Source: Ktedonobacteraceae bacterium (GTDB lineage Bacteria > Chloroflexota > Ktedonobacteria > Ktedonobacterales > Ktedonobacteraceae). Taken from it: 33,316 nt of DNA. The first letter of the stretch is position 1. Every line of letters begins with the position of its first letter. Below are positions 16,010-24,191 of the stretch, piece by piece. The notes under the pieces are model-generated. The model saw only the letters and a list, made by a program, of their open reading frames with translations, had not been told where the DNA came from and did no database searches. The stretch lies in the NCBI GenBank assembly GCA_014896635.1, contig JADBKA010000019.1, forward strand, positions 1-33,316, given 5' to 3'. The position numbers and the translations under genes were made by a program.

Positions 16010-16159
16010 ATTCTGGTCGAGGGGTAGTGATGATCAAACATTCAGCGTCTCTTCTCCTTTATTTCTGCCCTTAATGCATATCAAACACAGGAAAATAAAA
16101 AATAAAAAAGAATATCGCTGGTATTCTGGCCGAGGAGCAGTGATGATCAAACATTCAGC
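16010..16159 (+). repeat. Direct repeat of 37 bp duplicating the GH65 translation start
   Basis: Bases 16010-16046 and 16123-16159 are 34/37 identical. Each carries a purine-rich ribosome-binding-like segment (CGAGGGG or CGAGGAG), GTGATG and the codons for Met-Ile-Lys-His-Ser-Ala. The second copy starts the real GH65 gene. The first opens a 14-codon frame (16030-16074) that ends in TAA and resembles a truncated duplicate or a leader peptide. The copies are 113 bp apart. Confidence 0.85.
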
Positions 16160-18494
16160 ATTCGTCATCGAGGACTGGAGCATCCGTGAGGTAGGTCTGC
16201 AACTGGACATTCTAGCACAGAGTGAGTCTCTTTTTGCGCTCTCCAACGGACACATCGGGCTGCGCGGCAATCTCGATGAGGGTGAACCATGCGGCCAGCC
16301 CGGCACCTACCTGAACTCCTTCTACGAACTGCATCCGTTGCCCTATGCAGAGATAGGCTATGGCTACCCCGAATCGGGGCAGGCGATCATCAACGTCACC
16401 AACGGAAAGCTCATCCGTCTTCTTATAGACGACGAACCGTTTGATGTACGATACGGCGAGGTCCAGGAACAAGAGCGCGAGCTTGATCTACGCGCCGGCG
16501 TGCTGTGCCGCAAGGTTTGCTGGACCTCGCCGGCGGGACGCACCGTCAAAGTATCGTCAGTGCGTATGGTCTCGTTCACGCAGCGGGCCATTGCCGCGAT
16601 TCACTACGAAGTAGAAGCGGTTGATATGCCGATACGGGTTGTTGTGCAGTCAGAGCTGGTAGCGAACGAGGCCCTGCCCACGCCGGAGAAAGACCCGCGC
16701 ACAGGTACAGTGCTTGCTTCTCCTCTTATAAGTGAAGAGCACCAGGCGCGAGACACCATCGGGCTGCTGGTCCATCGCACACAGGCCAGTGGACTGCGAG
16801 TAGCTGCGGCGATGGAGCATATCATCGAAGGGCCGGCTGAGCGGGTGGTCGAAGCCGAGAGCAGCGCCGATATCGCGCGTGTCTCTGTTGCCGCGCGTTT
16901 GCAGCCGGGCGAGCGACTGCGGATCGTCAAATTCGTTGCTTACGGCTGGTCGCGGCGGCGCTCGCGTTCCGCGCTCCATGACCAGGTGGATGCCGCGATT
17001 GCTGCCGCGCGCCTGACCGGATGGGAAGGATTGCTGGCTGAGCAGCGGGCATATCTGGAGGAGTTCTGGTCCCACGCGGATATCGAAATTGAGGGTGATC
17101 CAGAGATCCAGCAGGCGCTACGTTTCGCACTCTTTCACGTCTTACAGGCTGGAGCACGGGGAGAGCGACGGCCAATCGCGGCCAAAGGGCTAACCGGCTC
17201 TGGATACAGTGGGCATACTTTCTGGGACATGGAGATCTTCGTTCTGCCGGTCCTCATCTTCACCACGCCACGTGCGGCTGCCGACGCACTGCGCTGGCGT
17301 TACTCGATTCTTGACAAGGCGAGGGACCGCGCGCGCCTGCTTGGGCTACGCGGAGCGGCCTTCCCCTGGCGTACCATCGCAGGAGAGGAGTGCTCAGGCT
17401 ACTGGCCTGCAAGCACTGCCGCATTTCACATCAACGCAGCCATTGCCTACGCTGTGACTCTCTATGTCGAGAGCACCGGCGACACCGAGTTCGAGAAGAC
17501 AATAGGTCTGGAGCTGCTCGTCGAGACGGCCAGGCTCTGGCAGTCGCTTGGCTGCTTTAGTGCCGCCGGGCAGTTTCGTATTGATGGCGTCACCGGGCCA
17601 GACGAGTACAGCGCCCTGGTTGATAACAATGTCTATACCAATCTCATGGCGCAGCTTAACCTGCATGCGGCGGCCGAGGTAGCGAAACGCTATCCCGACA
17701 GGGCGCGCGCGCTGGGGGTTGATGCCGACGAGGCTGAGAGCTGGCAGCATGCCGCCAGGAGCATGTATCTTCCCTATGACGAACGGCTCGGTATCACTCC
17801 CCAGGACGATTCGTTTACTGAACACGAAGTCTGGGATTTCGCCAATACCTCACCTGACCAGTATCCCCTACTCCGTTATTTCACGTACTTCGATCTCTAT
17901 CGCAGGCAGGTCGTCAAGCAGGCTGATCTTGTACTCGCTCTGTACCTACGGGGCGATGCCTTTACACTGGAACAGAAGGCGCGCAACTTCGCCTACTATG
18001 AGCCGCTCACCGTACGCGACTCCGCCTTGTCGGCAGCTCCACAGGCAGTGATTGCAGCAGAAGTGGGCCAGCTCCAGCTGGCGTATGACTATCTCGGTGA
18101 GGTGGCGCTCATGGATCTCAACGATCTGGAGCGTAATGTACGCGATGGGGTCCACCTGGCCTCGCTGGCAGGGACATGGATGGTCATGGTGGCAGGCTTC
18201 GGAGGGATGCGCGTGCAAAACGGCGCGCTGATCTTCGCTCCCCGTTTGCCGGTTGCCATCACACGGCTTGGCTTTTGCATTCTTTTTCGCGGCAGTCGCC
18301 TGCGCGTCGAGGTGACGGCGAAGGAAGCGACATATCGTCTGCTCACCGGCACACCGCTGAGGATATACCATCACGGTGAGGAAATTACCGTCCCGGCAGA
18401 TCAGGCAGTGACTCGTCCGATCCCCACCATCCATGTAGGGCCTCGCCCGTCGCAGCCTCCTGGACGGGAGCCCCTCAGGCGACGAGCGCACTAG
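16143..18494 (+). CDS. GH65 disaccharide phosphorylase (kojibiose/maltose/trehalose phosphorylase-like)
   Basis: This 783-residue enzyme has the GH65 layout: an N-terminal beta-sandwich (about 1-270), a linker, the (alpha/alpha)6 catalytic barrel, and a C-terminal beta-domain. Motifs include KGLTGSGYSGHTFWDMEIFVLP and FRIDGVTGPDEYS. The Glu of GPDEY (about residue 488) corresponds to the general acid of maltose phosphorylase. Such enzymes split an alpha-glucoside with phosphate, giving beta-glucose 1-phosphate. Substrate choice cannot be read here, and no beta-phosphoglucomutase gene is beside it. ATG 16143 follows GAGGAG; GTG 16140 is possible. The start region is duplicated upstream. Confidence 0.92.
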   Translation: MIKHSAFVIEDWSIREVGLQLDILAQSESLFALSNGHIGLRGNLDEGEPCGQPGTYLNSFYELHPLPYAEIGYGYPESGQAIINVTNGKLIRLLIDDEPFDVRYGEVQEQERELDLRAGVLCRKVCWTSPAGRTVKVSSVRMVSFTQRAIAAIHYEVEAVDMPIRVVVQSELVANEALPTPEKDPRTGTVLASPLISEEHQARDTIGLLVHRTQASGLRVAAAMEHIIEGPAERVVEAESSADIARVSVAARLQPGERLRIVKFVAYGWSRRRSRSALHDQVDAAIAAARLTGWEGLLAEQRAYLEEFWSHADIEIEGDPEIQQALRFALFHVLQAGARGERRPIAAKGLTGSGYSGHTFWDMEIFVLPVLIFTTPRAAADALRWRYSILDKARDRARLLGLRGAAFPWRTIAGEECSGYWPASTAAFHINAAIAYAVTLYVESTGDTEFEKTIGLELLVETARLWQSLGCFSAAGQFRIDGVTGPDEYSALVDNNVYTNLMAQLNLHAAAEVAKRYPDRARALGVDADEAESWQHAARSMYLPYDERLGITPQDDSFTEHEVWDFANTSPDQYPLLRYFTYFDLYRRQVVKQADLVLALYLRGDAFTLEQKARNFAYYEPLTVRDSALSAAPQAVIAAEVGQLQLAYDYLGEVALMDLNDLERNVRDGVHLASLAGTWMVMVAGFGGMRVQNGALIFAPRLPVAITRLGFCILFRGSRLRVEVTAKEATYRLLTGTPLRIYHHGEEITVPADQAVTRPIPTIHVGPRPSQPPGREPLRRRAH

Positions 18495-18515
18495 CCGTCG
18501 CGTGCGAAGAATCCC

Positions 18516-18544
18516 TTGCCGGGATGGGGAGATCGTGGTATACT
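18516..18544 (+). promoter_or_regulatory. Promoter of the tyrosine recombinase
   Basis: TTGCCG (18516-18521) and TATACT (18539-18544) are 17 bp apart. The -10 overlaps the outer arm of the dyad at 18543-18607, so a protein bound there would affect transcription. Confidence 0.6.
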
Positions 18545-18607
18545 CTGTTTCAGAGGACGACTTCAAGATAACTACACTTATCTCGAAGTCGTAAAATTGA
18601 AACAGAG
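18543..18607. repeat. Nested dyad with a loxP-like 14-8-14 core upstream of the recombinase
   Basis: The inner arms ACGACTTCAAGATA (18557-18570) and TATCTCGAAGTCGT (18579-18592) are inverted repeats at 13 of 14 positions around an asymmetric 8-bp centre ACTACACT. That is the layout of loxP/FRT-type core sites, with CGAAGT also found in the loxP arm. An outer perfect 10-bp pair, CTCTGTTTCA (18543-18552) and TGAAACAGAG (18598-18607), encloses it. It ends ten bases before the recombinase ATG. Confidence 0.8.
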
Positions 18608-18616
18608 AGAGCCGGT

Positions 18617-19540
18617 ATGCAGCACGAATATGCGCTCGTTCCCCACGATGCTACCGAGGAGCATCTCATCGACCTGTGGGTACGCCTCAAGAAAAGCCCC
18701 CATACGCAAGAGGCCTACCGCCGCGATATCGAAGCCTTCCGCGAATTCGTCGGCAAGCCGCTCGCAGCCGTGACGCTGGAAGACGCCGTCAGTTTCTGTG
18801 AGCACCTCGACGAACTGGAAGTGATGGGCAGTCGCGGCCAGATCAAGCATCTCGAAGTCAATAGCAAGCGCCGCATCATCAACGCCGTCAAATCGTTCTA
18901 CAGCTTTGCCTACAAAGTGGGACTCTTCCCCGCCAATGTAATGGCTGCAATCAAACCTCCCCCGGCCAGATCGGCCATCTCACAGCGTATCTTGCCGGAA
19001 AAAACGGTACACAGAATGATCCTGCTGGAACAGAACCCGCGCAACCATGCCATTCTGCACATCCTCTACGCCGCCGGCCTGCGCGTCACCGAACTCTGCA
19101 ATCTGCGCTGGCGTAACGTCATTCGCCGCACAGACGGCGTGCAGCTTGATATCATCGGCAAAGGCGATAAACAGCGCCACATCCTGCTGCCGGAAAACTC
19201 CTGGCAGGTGCTCTCGGCCATCCGTGAGAACGCTAGCGATGATGAGTTCGTCTTTCAATCGCGCCAGGAAGTCTCGCGTCGCGGATATTATAAAGGAAGG
19301 CGTCTGGACACAGCGACGATCTTCCTGATCGTGCGCGAGGCCGCCAGGCGTGCTGGCGTGCCAAACTGGTCCGAGGTCTCTCCCCACTGGCTGCGGCACT
19401 GTCACGGCTCACACGCTATTGATCATCGCGCACCGCTGACCGTTGTGCGCGATACGCTCGGTCACAGTAACATCGCCGTGACGAATGAATATGCCAAAGC
19501 TCGGCCCGATTCGAGTTCAGCACACTATCTACCGCTTTAA
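18617..19540 (+). CDS. Tyrosine recombinase, XerC/D-like integrase
   Basis: This 307-residue recombinase has an N-terminal SAM-like core-binding domain (about 12-105) and a C-terminal catalytic domain. All active residues are present: Arg156 (AGLRVTEL), Lys182 (GKGDKQR), His257 and Arg260 (HWLRH), His283 (LGHSN) and Tyr292 (TNEYAK). Spacing is close to that of XerD. It should cut and rejoin DNA at an inverted-repeat core site, and a fitting site lies just upstream. The gene abuts the convergent pyrF with no gap. Whether it is a chromosome-dimer resolvase or a mobile-element integrase is open; the dyad does not look like dif. Confidence 0.92.
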   Translation: MQHEYALVPHDATEEHLIDLWVRLKKSPHTQEAYRRDIEAFREFVGKPLAAVTLEDAVSFCEHLDELEVMGSRGQIKHLEVNSKRRIINAVKSFYSFAYKVGLFPANVMAAIKPPPARSAISQRILPEKTVHRMILLEQNPRNHAILHILYAAGLRVTELCNLRWRNVIRRTDGVQLDIIGKGDKQRHILLPENSWQVLSAIRENASDDEFVFQSRQEVSRRGYYKGRRLDTATIFLIVREAARRAGVPNWSEVSPHWLRHCHGSHAIDHRAPLTVVRDTLGHSNIAVTNEYAKARPDSSSAHYLPL

Positions 19541-20404
19541 TCAGCGATACCTGTTAATCTGCTCGCGCAGCAGCGCAGTGGCCCGGCGAGCCGCCTGCGC
19601 GAAGTCATTGGCGGCAGAGGCAAAGAGGATGCCACGTGAGGAGTTGATGATCATACCCAGGCCCCGGCTGTCTCTGCCTGCTCTGACGGTCGCCTCAATC
19701 TCTCCTCCCTGCACACCAATACCGGGGATCAGCAGAGGCATAGCGCCAACAATGCCGCGTACCCGGCGCAGTTCGTCAGGATAGGTTGCGCCAACCACCA
19801 GCGCACAGTTCCCATTGTCATTCCATTCCTGTACAACATGTCTGGCTATGACCCGGTAGAGCGGTTCACGCGCCTCACCAACCGGCAAATCCTGAAATTC
19901 GCCCGCGCCCGCATTTGAGGTTCGCGCCAGCACAATGATCCCCCTCTCCTTACGCGCCAGAAATGGCGCCAGGGCCTCCTTTCCCAGATAGGGATGCACG
20001 GTAATAGCATCTGCCCCTATTACATCGAAGGCCGCAGTAACATAACCAGCGTTCGTGCTACCAATATCAGCCCGCTTTGCATCCAGGATCACAGGAATAG
20101 ACGGGTAATGCTGCTTGAGATACTGCACTGTGCGACGGAGTGCGCGCAGGCCCGCCTCGCCGGCTGCTTCGTAGAACGCCGCATTAGGTTTGTAGGCACA
20201 GACGAGATCCTGCGTGGCGTCGATGATCTCGCGGTTAAAAGCAAACATCGCCTCTTCAACTGAAGTATGCTCTTTCACCGCCGCCGGTAAACGGTGGTAA
20301 TCGGAGTCCAGCCCGACACATACCAGCGTATCATGCTGCTGCCAGCGCCGCTCCAGCAGAGCGACAAAGCCGGCTCCAGGCGTGATCTCCTGCTGCTCTG
20401 TCAT
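19541..20404 (-). CDS. pyrF: Orotidine 5'-phosphate decarboxylase (type 2)
   Basis: This 287-residue TIM-barrel enzyme converts OMP to UMP, the last step of the pathway. The catalytic Lys and Asp residues lie in VILDAKRADIGSTN, and the N-terminal LVCVGLDSDYHRLP and C-terminal IPGIGVQGG phosphate-loop regions are present. The DAKRxDI motif and length put it in the type 2 (PyrF-long) group. Its start overlaps pyrE by four bases (ATGA), which implies coupling. It is the last gene of the operon and runs directly into the convergent recombinase with no visible terminator. Confidence 0.95.
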   Translation of the reverse strand: MTEQQEITPGAGFVALLERRWQQHDTLVCVGLDSDYHRLPAAVKEHTSVEEAMFAFNREIIDATQDLVCAYKPNAAFYEAAGEAGLRALRRTVQYLKQHYPSIPVILDAKRADIGSTNAGYVTAAFDVIGADAITVHPYLGKEALAPFLARKERGIIVLARTSNAGAGEFQDLPVGEAREPLYRVIARHVVQEWNDNGNCALVVGATYPDELRRVRGIVGAMPLLIPGIGVQGGEIEATVRAGRDSRGLGMIINSSRGILFASAANDFAQAARRATALLREQINRYR

Positions 20405-21072
20405 CTGCTTGCTTCCTCCTGCGTGGCTCGCTGCTGTGCCAGGAAGGCCCGGCCTTTACCCAGTTGTGTATTAACCGGCACACCCTGCTTGCAGAACGGG
20501 CAATCTTGCGGTGCGTAGGTGGCGAGATCAAGCGTGATCAGCGCGTGAATGGGTACACCCCCCACTGCTTCTGACCGCACATTGCCACGATTGCACAATA
20601 CGCTCACGCCGACGACATTGCCGCCGAGGCTGCGTACCAGCTCAACAACCTGGCGCACGGAGCCGCCGGTAGTCAGTAGATCCTCCACCACCAGCACGCG
20701 GCGTCCGGGGATCTGCTCGGCATAGCCGCGCCCAAAGAAAAACTGTTTGTCGCTCCCATCGGCCCCCTTCTCGGCATAGACGGCCAGCGTCTCACCAGCC
20801 GTACGCCGCGCGTTGAGATGATGGGCAACCCACTGCGAGAGCACAATACCGCCCAGGACCGGGGCGACCACTACGTCAACCTGATCGGCATTATAAGGCC
20901 GTGCCATCAGCTCACAGAGCGCGGAGATAACGCGAGTATGCATATAGAGCGCGTCTTTGTTCACGTAGACAGAGCTATGCCGGCCAGATGTATAGACGAA
21001 ATGGCTGTCACTGACAATGGCCCCGGTATCGGTAAACATCTGCATGATTTTTGTATCGTTCAGATCACTCAT
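20401..21072 (-). CDS. pyrE: Orotate phosphoribosyltransferase
   Basis: This 223-residue enzyme joins orotate to PRPP, giving OMP. The PRPP-binding motif is VLVVEDLLTTGGSV, and the flexible-loop region precedes it around YAEKGADGSDKQFFFGRG. The N-terminal segment (DTGAIVSDSHFVYTSGRHSSVYVNKD) is typical. The C-terminus has a DCPFCKQG Cys pair seen in a subset of bacterial PyrE. Its start overlaps the pyrC end by eight bases and its end overlaps pyrF by four, so the three are translationally coupled. Confidence 0.95.
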   Translation of the reverse strand: MSDLNDTKIMQMFTDTGAIVSDSHFVYTSGRHSSVYVNKDALYMHTRVISALCELMARPYNADQVDVVVAPVLGGIVLSQWVAHHLNARRTAGETLAVYAEKGADGSDKQFFFGRGYAEQIPGRRVLVVEDLLTTGGSVRQVVELVRSLGGNVVGVSVLCNRGNVRSEAVGGVPIHALITLDLATYAPQDCPFCKQGVPVNTQLGKGRAFLAQQRATQEEASR

Positions 21073-22444
21073 GTTGCTGCCTCACTATATGCTGTCCCTG
21101 TGGATCGCCGAGAATCTTCCCATCCTGGTAGACCAGACTACCGCGCAGGAAAGTTGCAACGGGCCTGCCGGTGAGTTCCATGCCTTCGTACGCTGACCAG
21201 CGATTCTTCGTGAAAAGATCCTCCCGCTGTACCCTCCACGCACGCGCCGTATCAACAACCACGATATCGGCATCTCGCCCGGCAGTCAGCTCTCCCTTTT
21301 GCGTAAAGCCGAAGATCTGAGCAATGTTGCGCGACATCACCTGTGCCAGGCGCAGCAGTCCTTCTTCCAGTGCCTGACTACCGAAGCGTTTGATCCAGCC
21401 ACTGATGAGCGCCGGCAGCGTCTCCTGAAGACCGGGCATACCAGAAGCTACATCCCACACGCGCTCCTTCTGCTTCTCTGCCAGTAGATGCGGCGTGTGC
21501 TCGGAGATTACGGCATCTATCCCGCCTTCGCGCAACAGTTGCCAGAGTCGCTGCTGTTCTTCAGGTGTGCGCAGGGCCGGCGCAACATTAACCAGGCTGC
21601 CGGCAGTGGCGTAGTCAGCACTGTTAAACACAAGCTGGTAGCCGGCGATTTCACCATACACCTCGACGCCGAGACGGCGTCCAAATTCAACGGCGGCCAG
21701 CTCTTCCCACGTCGAGAGATGCAGCAGGTAGAGTTTGACGCCGAAGTGCTGTGCCAGAGCGATCATTTCGAGCGCGGATGTCAGCACCACCGAACGATTG
21801 CGCGCTTCGCTCCAGACTGCCGGATCGTCTCTGTGCAACTCATCGCGGTACTTGCGCGTGAAGTAATCGACGAGTTCCTGATTCTCGGCATGCAACAGCG
21901 CCATGATGCGTCGCTCACCCAGGATCTCAAAGATGCGCGCAATATCCCCCAGGCGCGGGATAGTCGTAGGCGTGGTGGCATGGCCAGCAGTGAAGATCTT
22001 CACACCTGCAATCAGATCCCCGTCGATCTTTCTCAGTTCGTCGATATGCTCCAGCGCCGTCCCCATGTTAATTGCAAAATCGGTAAACGAGCGACCGGCA
22101 TAGCGTCCAATCTGCTCTTTGACCCGCTGAACAGTGGTAGTAGGCGGGCGCACATTGGGCATATCGAAGATGGTGGTGTAGCCACCGGCAAGGGCAGCGC
22201 GTGTGCCATGCGCAATATCCTCTTTATATTCCAGGCCGGGTTCGCGCATGTGGCCGTGTACCTCGATCAATCCCGGCAGGATATATTTGCCCGGCTGCCG
22301 GAAGTCGTAAACGCGCTCACCCGCTGCTGCGCCGGCGTCTCCTTCTTCAATGCGCTCAATCTTTCCCTCAACTATATGAAGAGCGCCCCGAACGATACGG
22401 TCAGGCAGCACCAGTGAGCCGAGCAGGGTTACCTGTGTGCTCAT
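21065..22444 (-). CDS. pyrC: Dihydroorotase (class I type)
   Basis: This 459-residue amidohydrolase should interconvert carbamoyl aspartate and dihydroorotate. The metal ligands are visible: HGHMREPG (His63, His65), the Lys expected to be carboxylated (about 149 in AGVKIF), and His185 and His242. The catalytic Asp that is in DHAPH in most dihydroorotases is replaced: the motif reads SEHTPH with Glu315. Related allantoinases and hydantoinases share the fold, so position in the pyr operon supports the call. AGGAG in the end of the upstream gene precedes the ATG, seven bases after the flavoprotein stop. Confidence 0.88.
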   Translation of the reverse strand: MSTQVTLLGSLVLPDRIVRGALHIVEGKIERIEEGDAGAAAGERVYDFRQPGKYILPGLIEVHGHMREPGLEYKEDIAHGTRAALAGGYTTIFDMPNVRPPTTTVQRVKEQIGRYAGRSFTDFAINMGTALEHIDELRKIDGDLIAGVKIFTAGHATTPTTIPRLGDIARIFEILGERRIMALLHAENQELVDYFTRKYRDELHRDDPAVWSEARNRSVVLTSALEMIALAQHFGVKLYLLHLSTWEELAAVEFGRRLGVEVYGEIAGYQLVFNSADYATAGSLVNVAPALRTPEEQQRLWQLLREGGIDAVISEHTPHLLAEKQKERVWDVASGMPGLQETLPALISGWIKRFGSQALEEGLLRLAQVMSRNIAQIFGFTQKGELTAGRDADIVVVDTARAWRVQREDLFTKNRWSAYEGMELTGRPVATFLRGSLVYQDGKILGDPQGQHIVRQQHE

Positions 22445-22451
22445 ACCTGAC

Positions 22452-24113
22452 CTACTCCTTTATAACGGGCGCGATTCTCACCGCCAGTTGCCCATTCTCA
22501 GTACGACGAATATAGATGTTCTTCTCCCACTGCGGGTCCGTCGCCGGATAATCTGAGCGATAATGGGCGCCACGACTCTCTTTACGCTCCAGCGCTGCCA
22601 GCACGATGATCTCGGCCACGCGCAGCATGTCCTGTATTTCCAGGCATGATTGCAGTTCACGTATATCTGTTGCACGCAACGATTGCGCTTCTTCCTGCAA
22701 CTGCTGGATCTCCTGCCGGGCTTGCTGGAGCTTTTCGGCGTCCCTGATGATGCCAACCTTCTCCCACATGACGGTTTTGATGCGGCTCAGCAGGTCGGCG
22801 GGCTGCGGTCCGCTTTCCCGTCTGAGCAACGCTTCCAGGCGTGCTATACCGGCTGCGAGTGCCTGCCGGTCAGGTGAGACGGCTGATACTTGCTGTGCAT
22901 AGGTTGCGGCGCGCATACCGGCACGACGCCCAAAGACCTGACCCTCGGCAATCGAATTACCGCCGAGACGATTGGCGCCATGCACACTGCGTGTCACCTC
23001 GCCGCAGGCAAAGAGGCCAGGAACGTTGGTCTCCCCCCACTCATTGATGTTGTATCCTCCCATCATATGATGCATGGAAGGTGATATTTCCATCATCTGC
23101 TTGCGAATATCTATGCCAACTTCCATATGTGCAGCAAAAACGTCAGGAATGAGCTTCTCAACCTTGCCGGGTTCCCAATGTGTCACATCCAGGTAGACGG
23201 CACCGTGCTCGGTTCCCCGCCCTTCTGCAATCTCCTGGTAGATGGCCCTGGTCACTTCGTCGCGTCCTGCCAGTTCCAGGCGCTGCGGCTGGTAGCGCAG
23301 CATGAAGCGTTCACCATACTTATTTTTCAGGATACCGCCATTGCCACGCACTTTTTCGGTGACGAGCGTCCCTCGTTTCTCCGGTGGATAGGCCATGCCC
23401 GTCGGGTGAAACTGCACCAGTTCCATATCCACCAGCTCGGCCCCCACATCCAGCGCCCAGGCGTAGCCCTCGCCGGTATTGCTTGGCGCATTCGTATTGA
23501 TTTTGTACATAGTCCCGCCGCCGCCGGTAGCAACGATGGTTGCCCCGGCCTGGATGGCGGTATATTTTCCACTACGAGTGTCAATAGCCAGCGCCCCGCA
23601 GACGTCGCTGTCGTGTGTGAGCAGGCAGGCGACATAGTGATGTTCCAGAAAAGAGATATGCAATCGCCGAACCTCTGCCAGCAGGCCGCGCATCATCTCA
23701 CGTCCCGTATAGTCGCCTGCACAGAGGTTGAGTGGCGCCGTCTGCTTGCCGCTGGCCCAGGTAAAGTAGGAACCGTCGGGCAGGCGGTCAAACTGCACGC
23801 CATAGCGTTCCAGGTCGTGAACGCGGTCGGGCATCTCGCGGGCAAAGATACGTGCGAGTTTATAGTTATTGATATACCAGCCGCCATTGATCGTATCCTC
23901 AAAATGCATTTCAGGCGTAGCGGGCGCTTTGATCGCCACATTGATGCCGCCCATCGCCCAGCCAGTATGAGCATCTTGCAGCGGTTCTTTGGCGAGCACC
24001 AGCACATTCACACCGGCCTCAGTCGCCGCGATAGCCGCGCGCAGGCCAGCCCCACCAGAACCGATGATGAGCACATCGGTGGTGATGTTCTCAATCGTAG
24101 TATTTGCTGGCAT
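22452..24113 (-). CDS. SdhA/FrdA/NadB-family flavoprotein in the pyrD position
   Basis: This 553-residue flavoprotein has an FAD-binding Rossmann motif, VLIIGSGGAGLRAAIAA (about 14-30), and AHTGWAMGGINVA, in which the His matches the covalent-FAD His of SdhA. Its capping domain contains QFHPTGM. Later come RDEVTRAI, SMHHMMGGYNI and HGANRLGGNSI, the conserved substrate-site residues of succinate dehydrogenase, fumarate reductase and aspartate oxidase. The helical C-terminal domain ends ESRGAHYRSDYP. No iron-sulfur or membrane-anchor subunit is nearby. It sits between carB and pyrC in an operon that lacks pyrD, so oxidation of dihydroorotate is a reasoned guess. A plain SdhA or NadB role is the alternative. 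Good ribosome binding site AGGAG. Confidence 0.85.
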   Translation of the reverse strand: MPANTTIENITTDVLIIGSGGAGLRAAIAATEAGVNVLVLAKEPLQDAHTGWAMGGINVAIKAPATPEMHFEDTINGGWYINNYKLARIFAREMPDRVHDLERYGVQFDRLPDGSYFTWASGKQTAPLNLCAGDYTGREMMRGLLAEVRRLHISFLEHHYVACLLTHDSDVCGALAIDTRSGKYTAIQAGATIVATGGGGTMYKINTNAPSNTGEGYAWALDVGAELVDMELVQFHPTGMAYPPEKRGTLVTEKVRGNGGILKNKYGERFMLRYQPQRLELAGRDEVTRAIYQEIAEGRGTEHGAVYLDVTHWEPGKVEKLIPDVFAAHMEVGIDIRKQMMEISPSMHHMMGGYNINEWGETNVPGLFACGEVTRSVHGANRLGGNSIAEGQVFGRRAGMRAATYAQQVSAVSPDRQALAAGIARLEALLRRESGPQPADLLSRIKTVMWEKVGIIRDAEKLQQARQEIQQLQEEAQSLRATDIRELQSCLEIQDMLRVAEIIVLAALERKESRGAHYRSDYPATDPQWEKNIYIRRTENGQLAVRIAPVIKE

Positions 24114-24143
24114 AGTGTTTTTCTCCTTCCTCTCCCAATCAAG

Positions 24144-24175
24144 AAAAAAGCGTTTTTCGGGGGGACAATCCCGAA
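24144..24175 (-). terminator. Weak hairpin between carB and the flavoprotein gene
   Basis: In the 78-base gap the minus strand reads TTCGGG, an 8-base loop and CCCGAA, then six bases and a run of six T. The gap between stem and T-run is too long for a classical terminator, so it may attenuate only partly. Confidence 0.3.
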
Positions 24176-24191
24176 CCCCTCCTGGCCCCCT

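Noticed and set aside
18543..18607. XerCD dif site
   Set aside because: The arms and centre do not match the dif consensus, and the 8-bp centre differs from the 6-bp spacing of dif.
21488..22417. 309-codon open frame opposite pyrC
   Set aside because: It is antisense to a clear dihydroorotase, has no family signature, and arises from the codon bias of the real gene.
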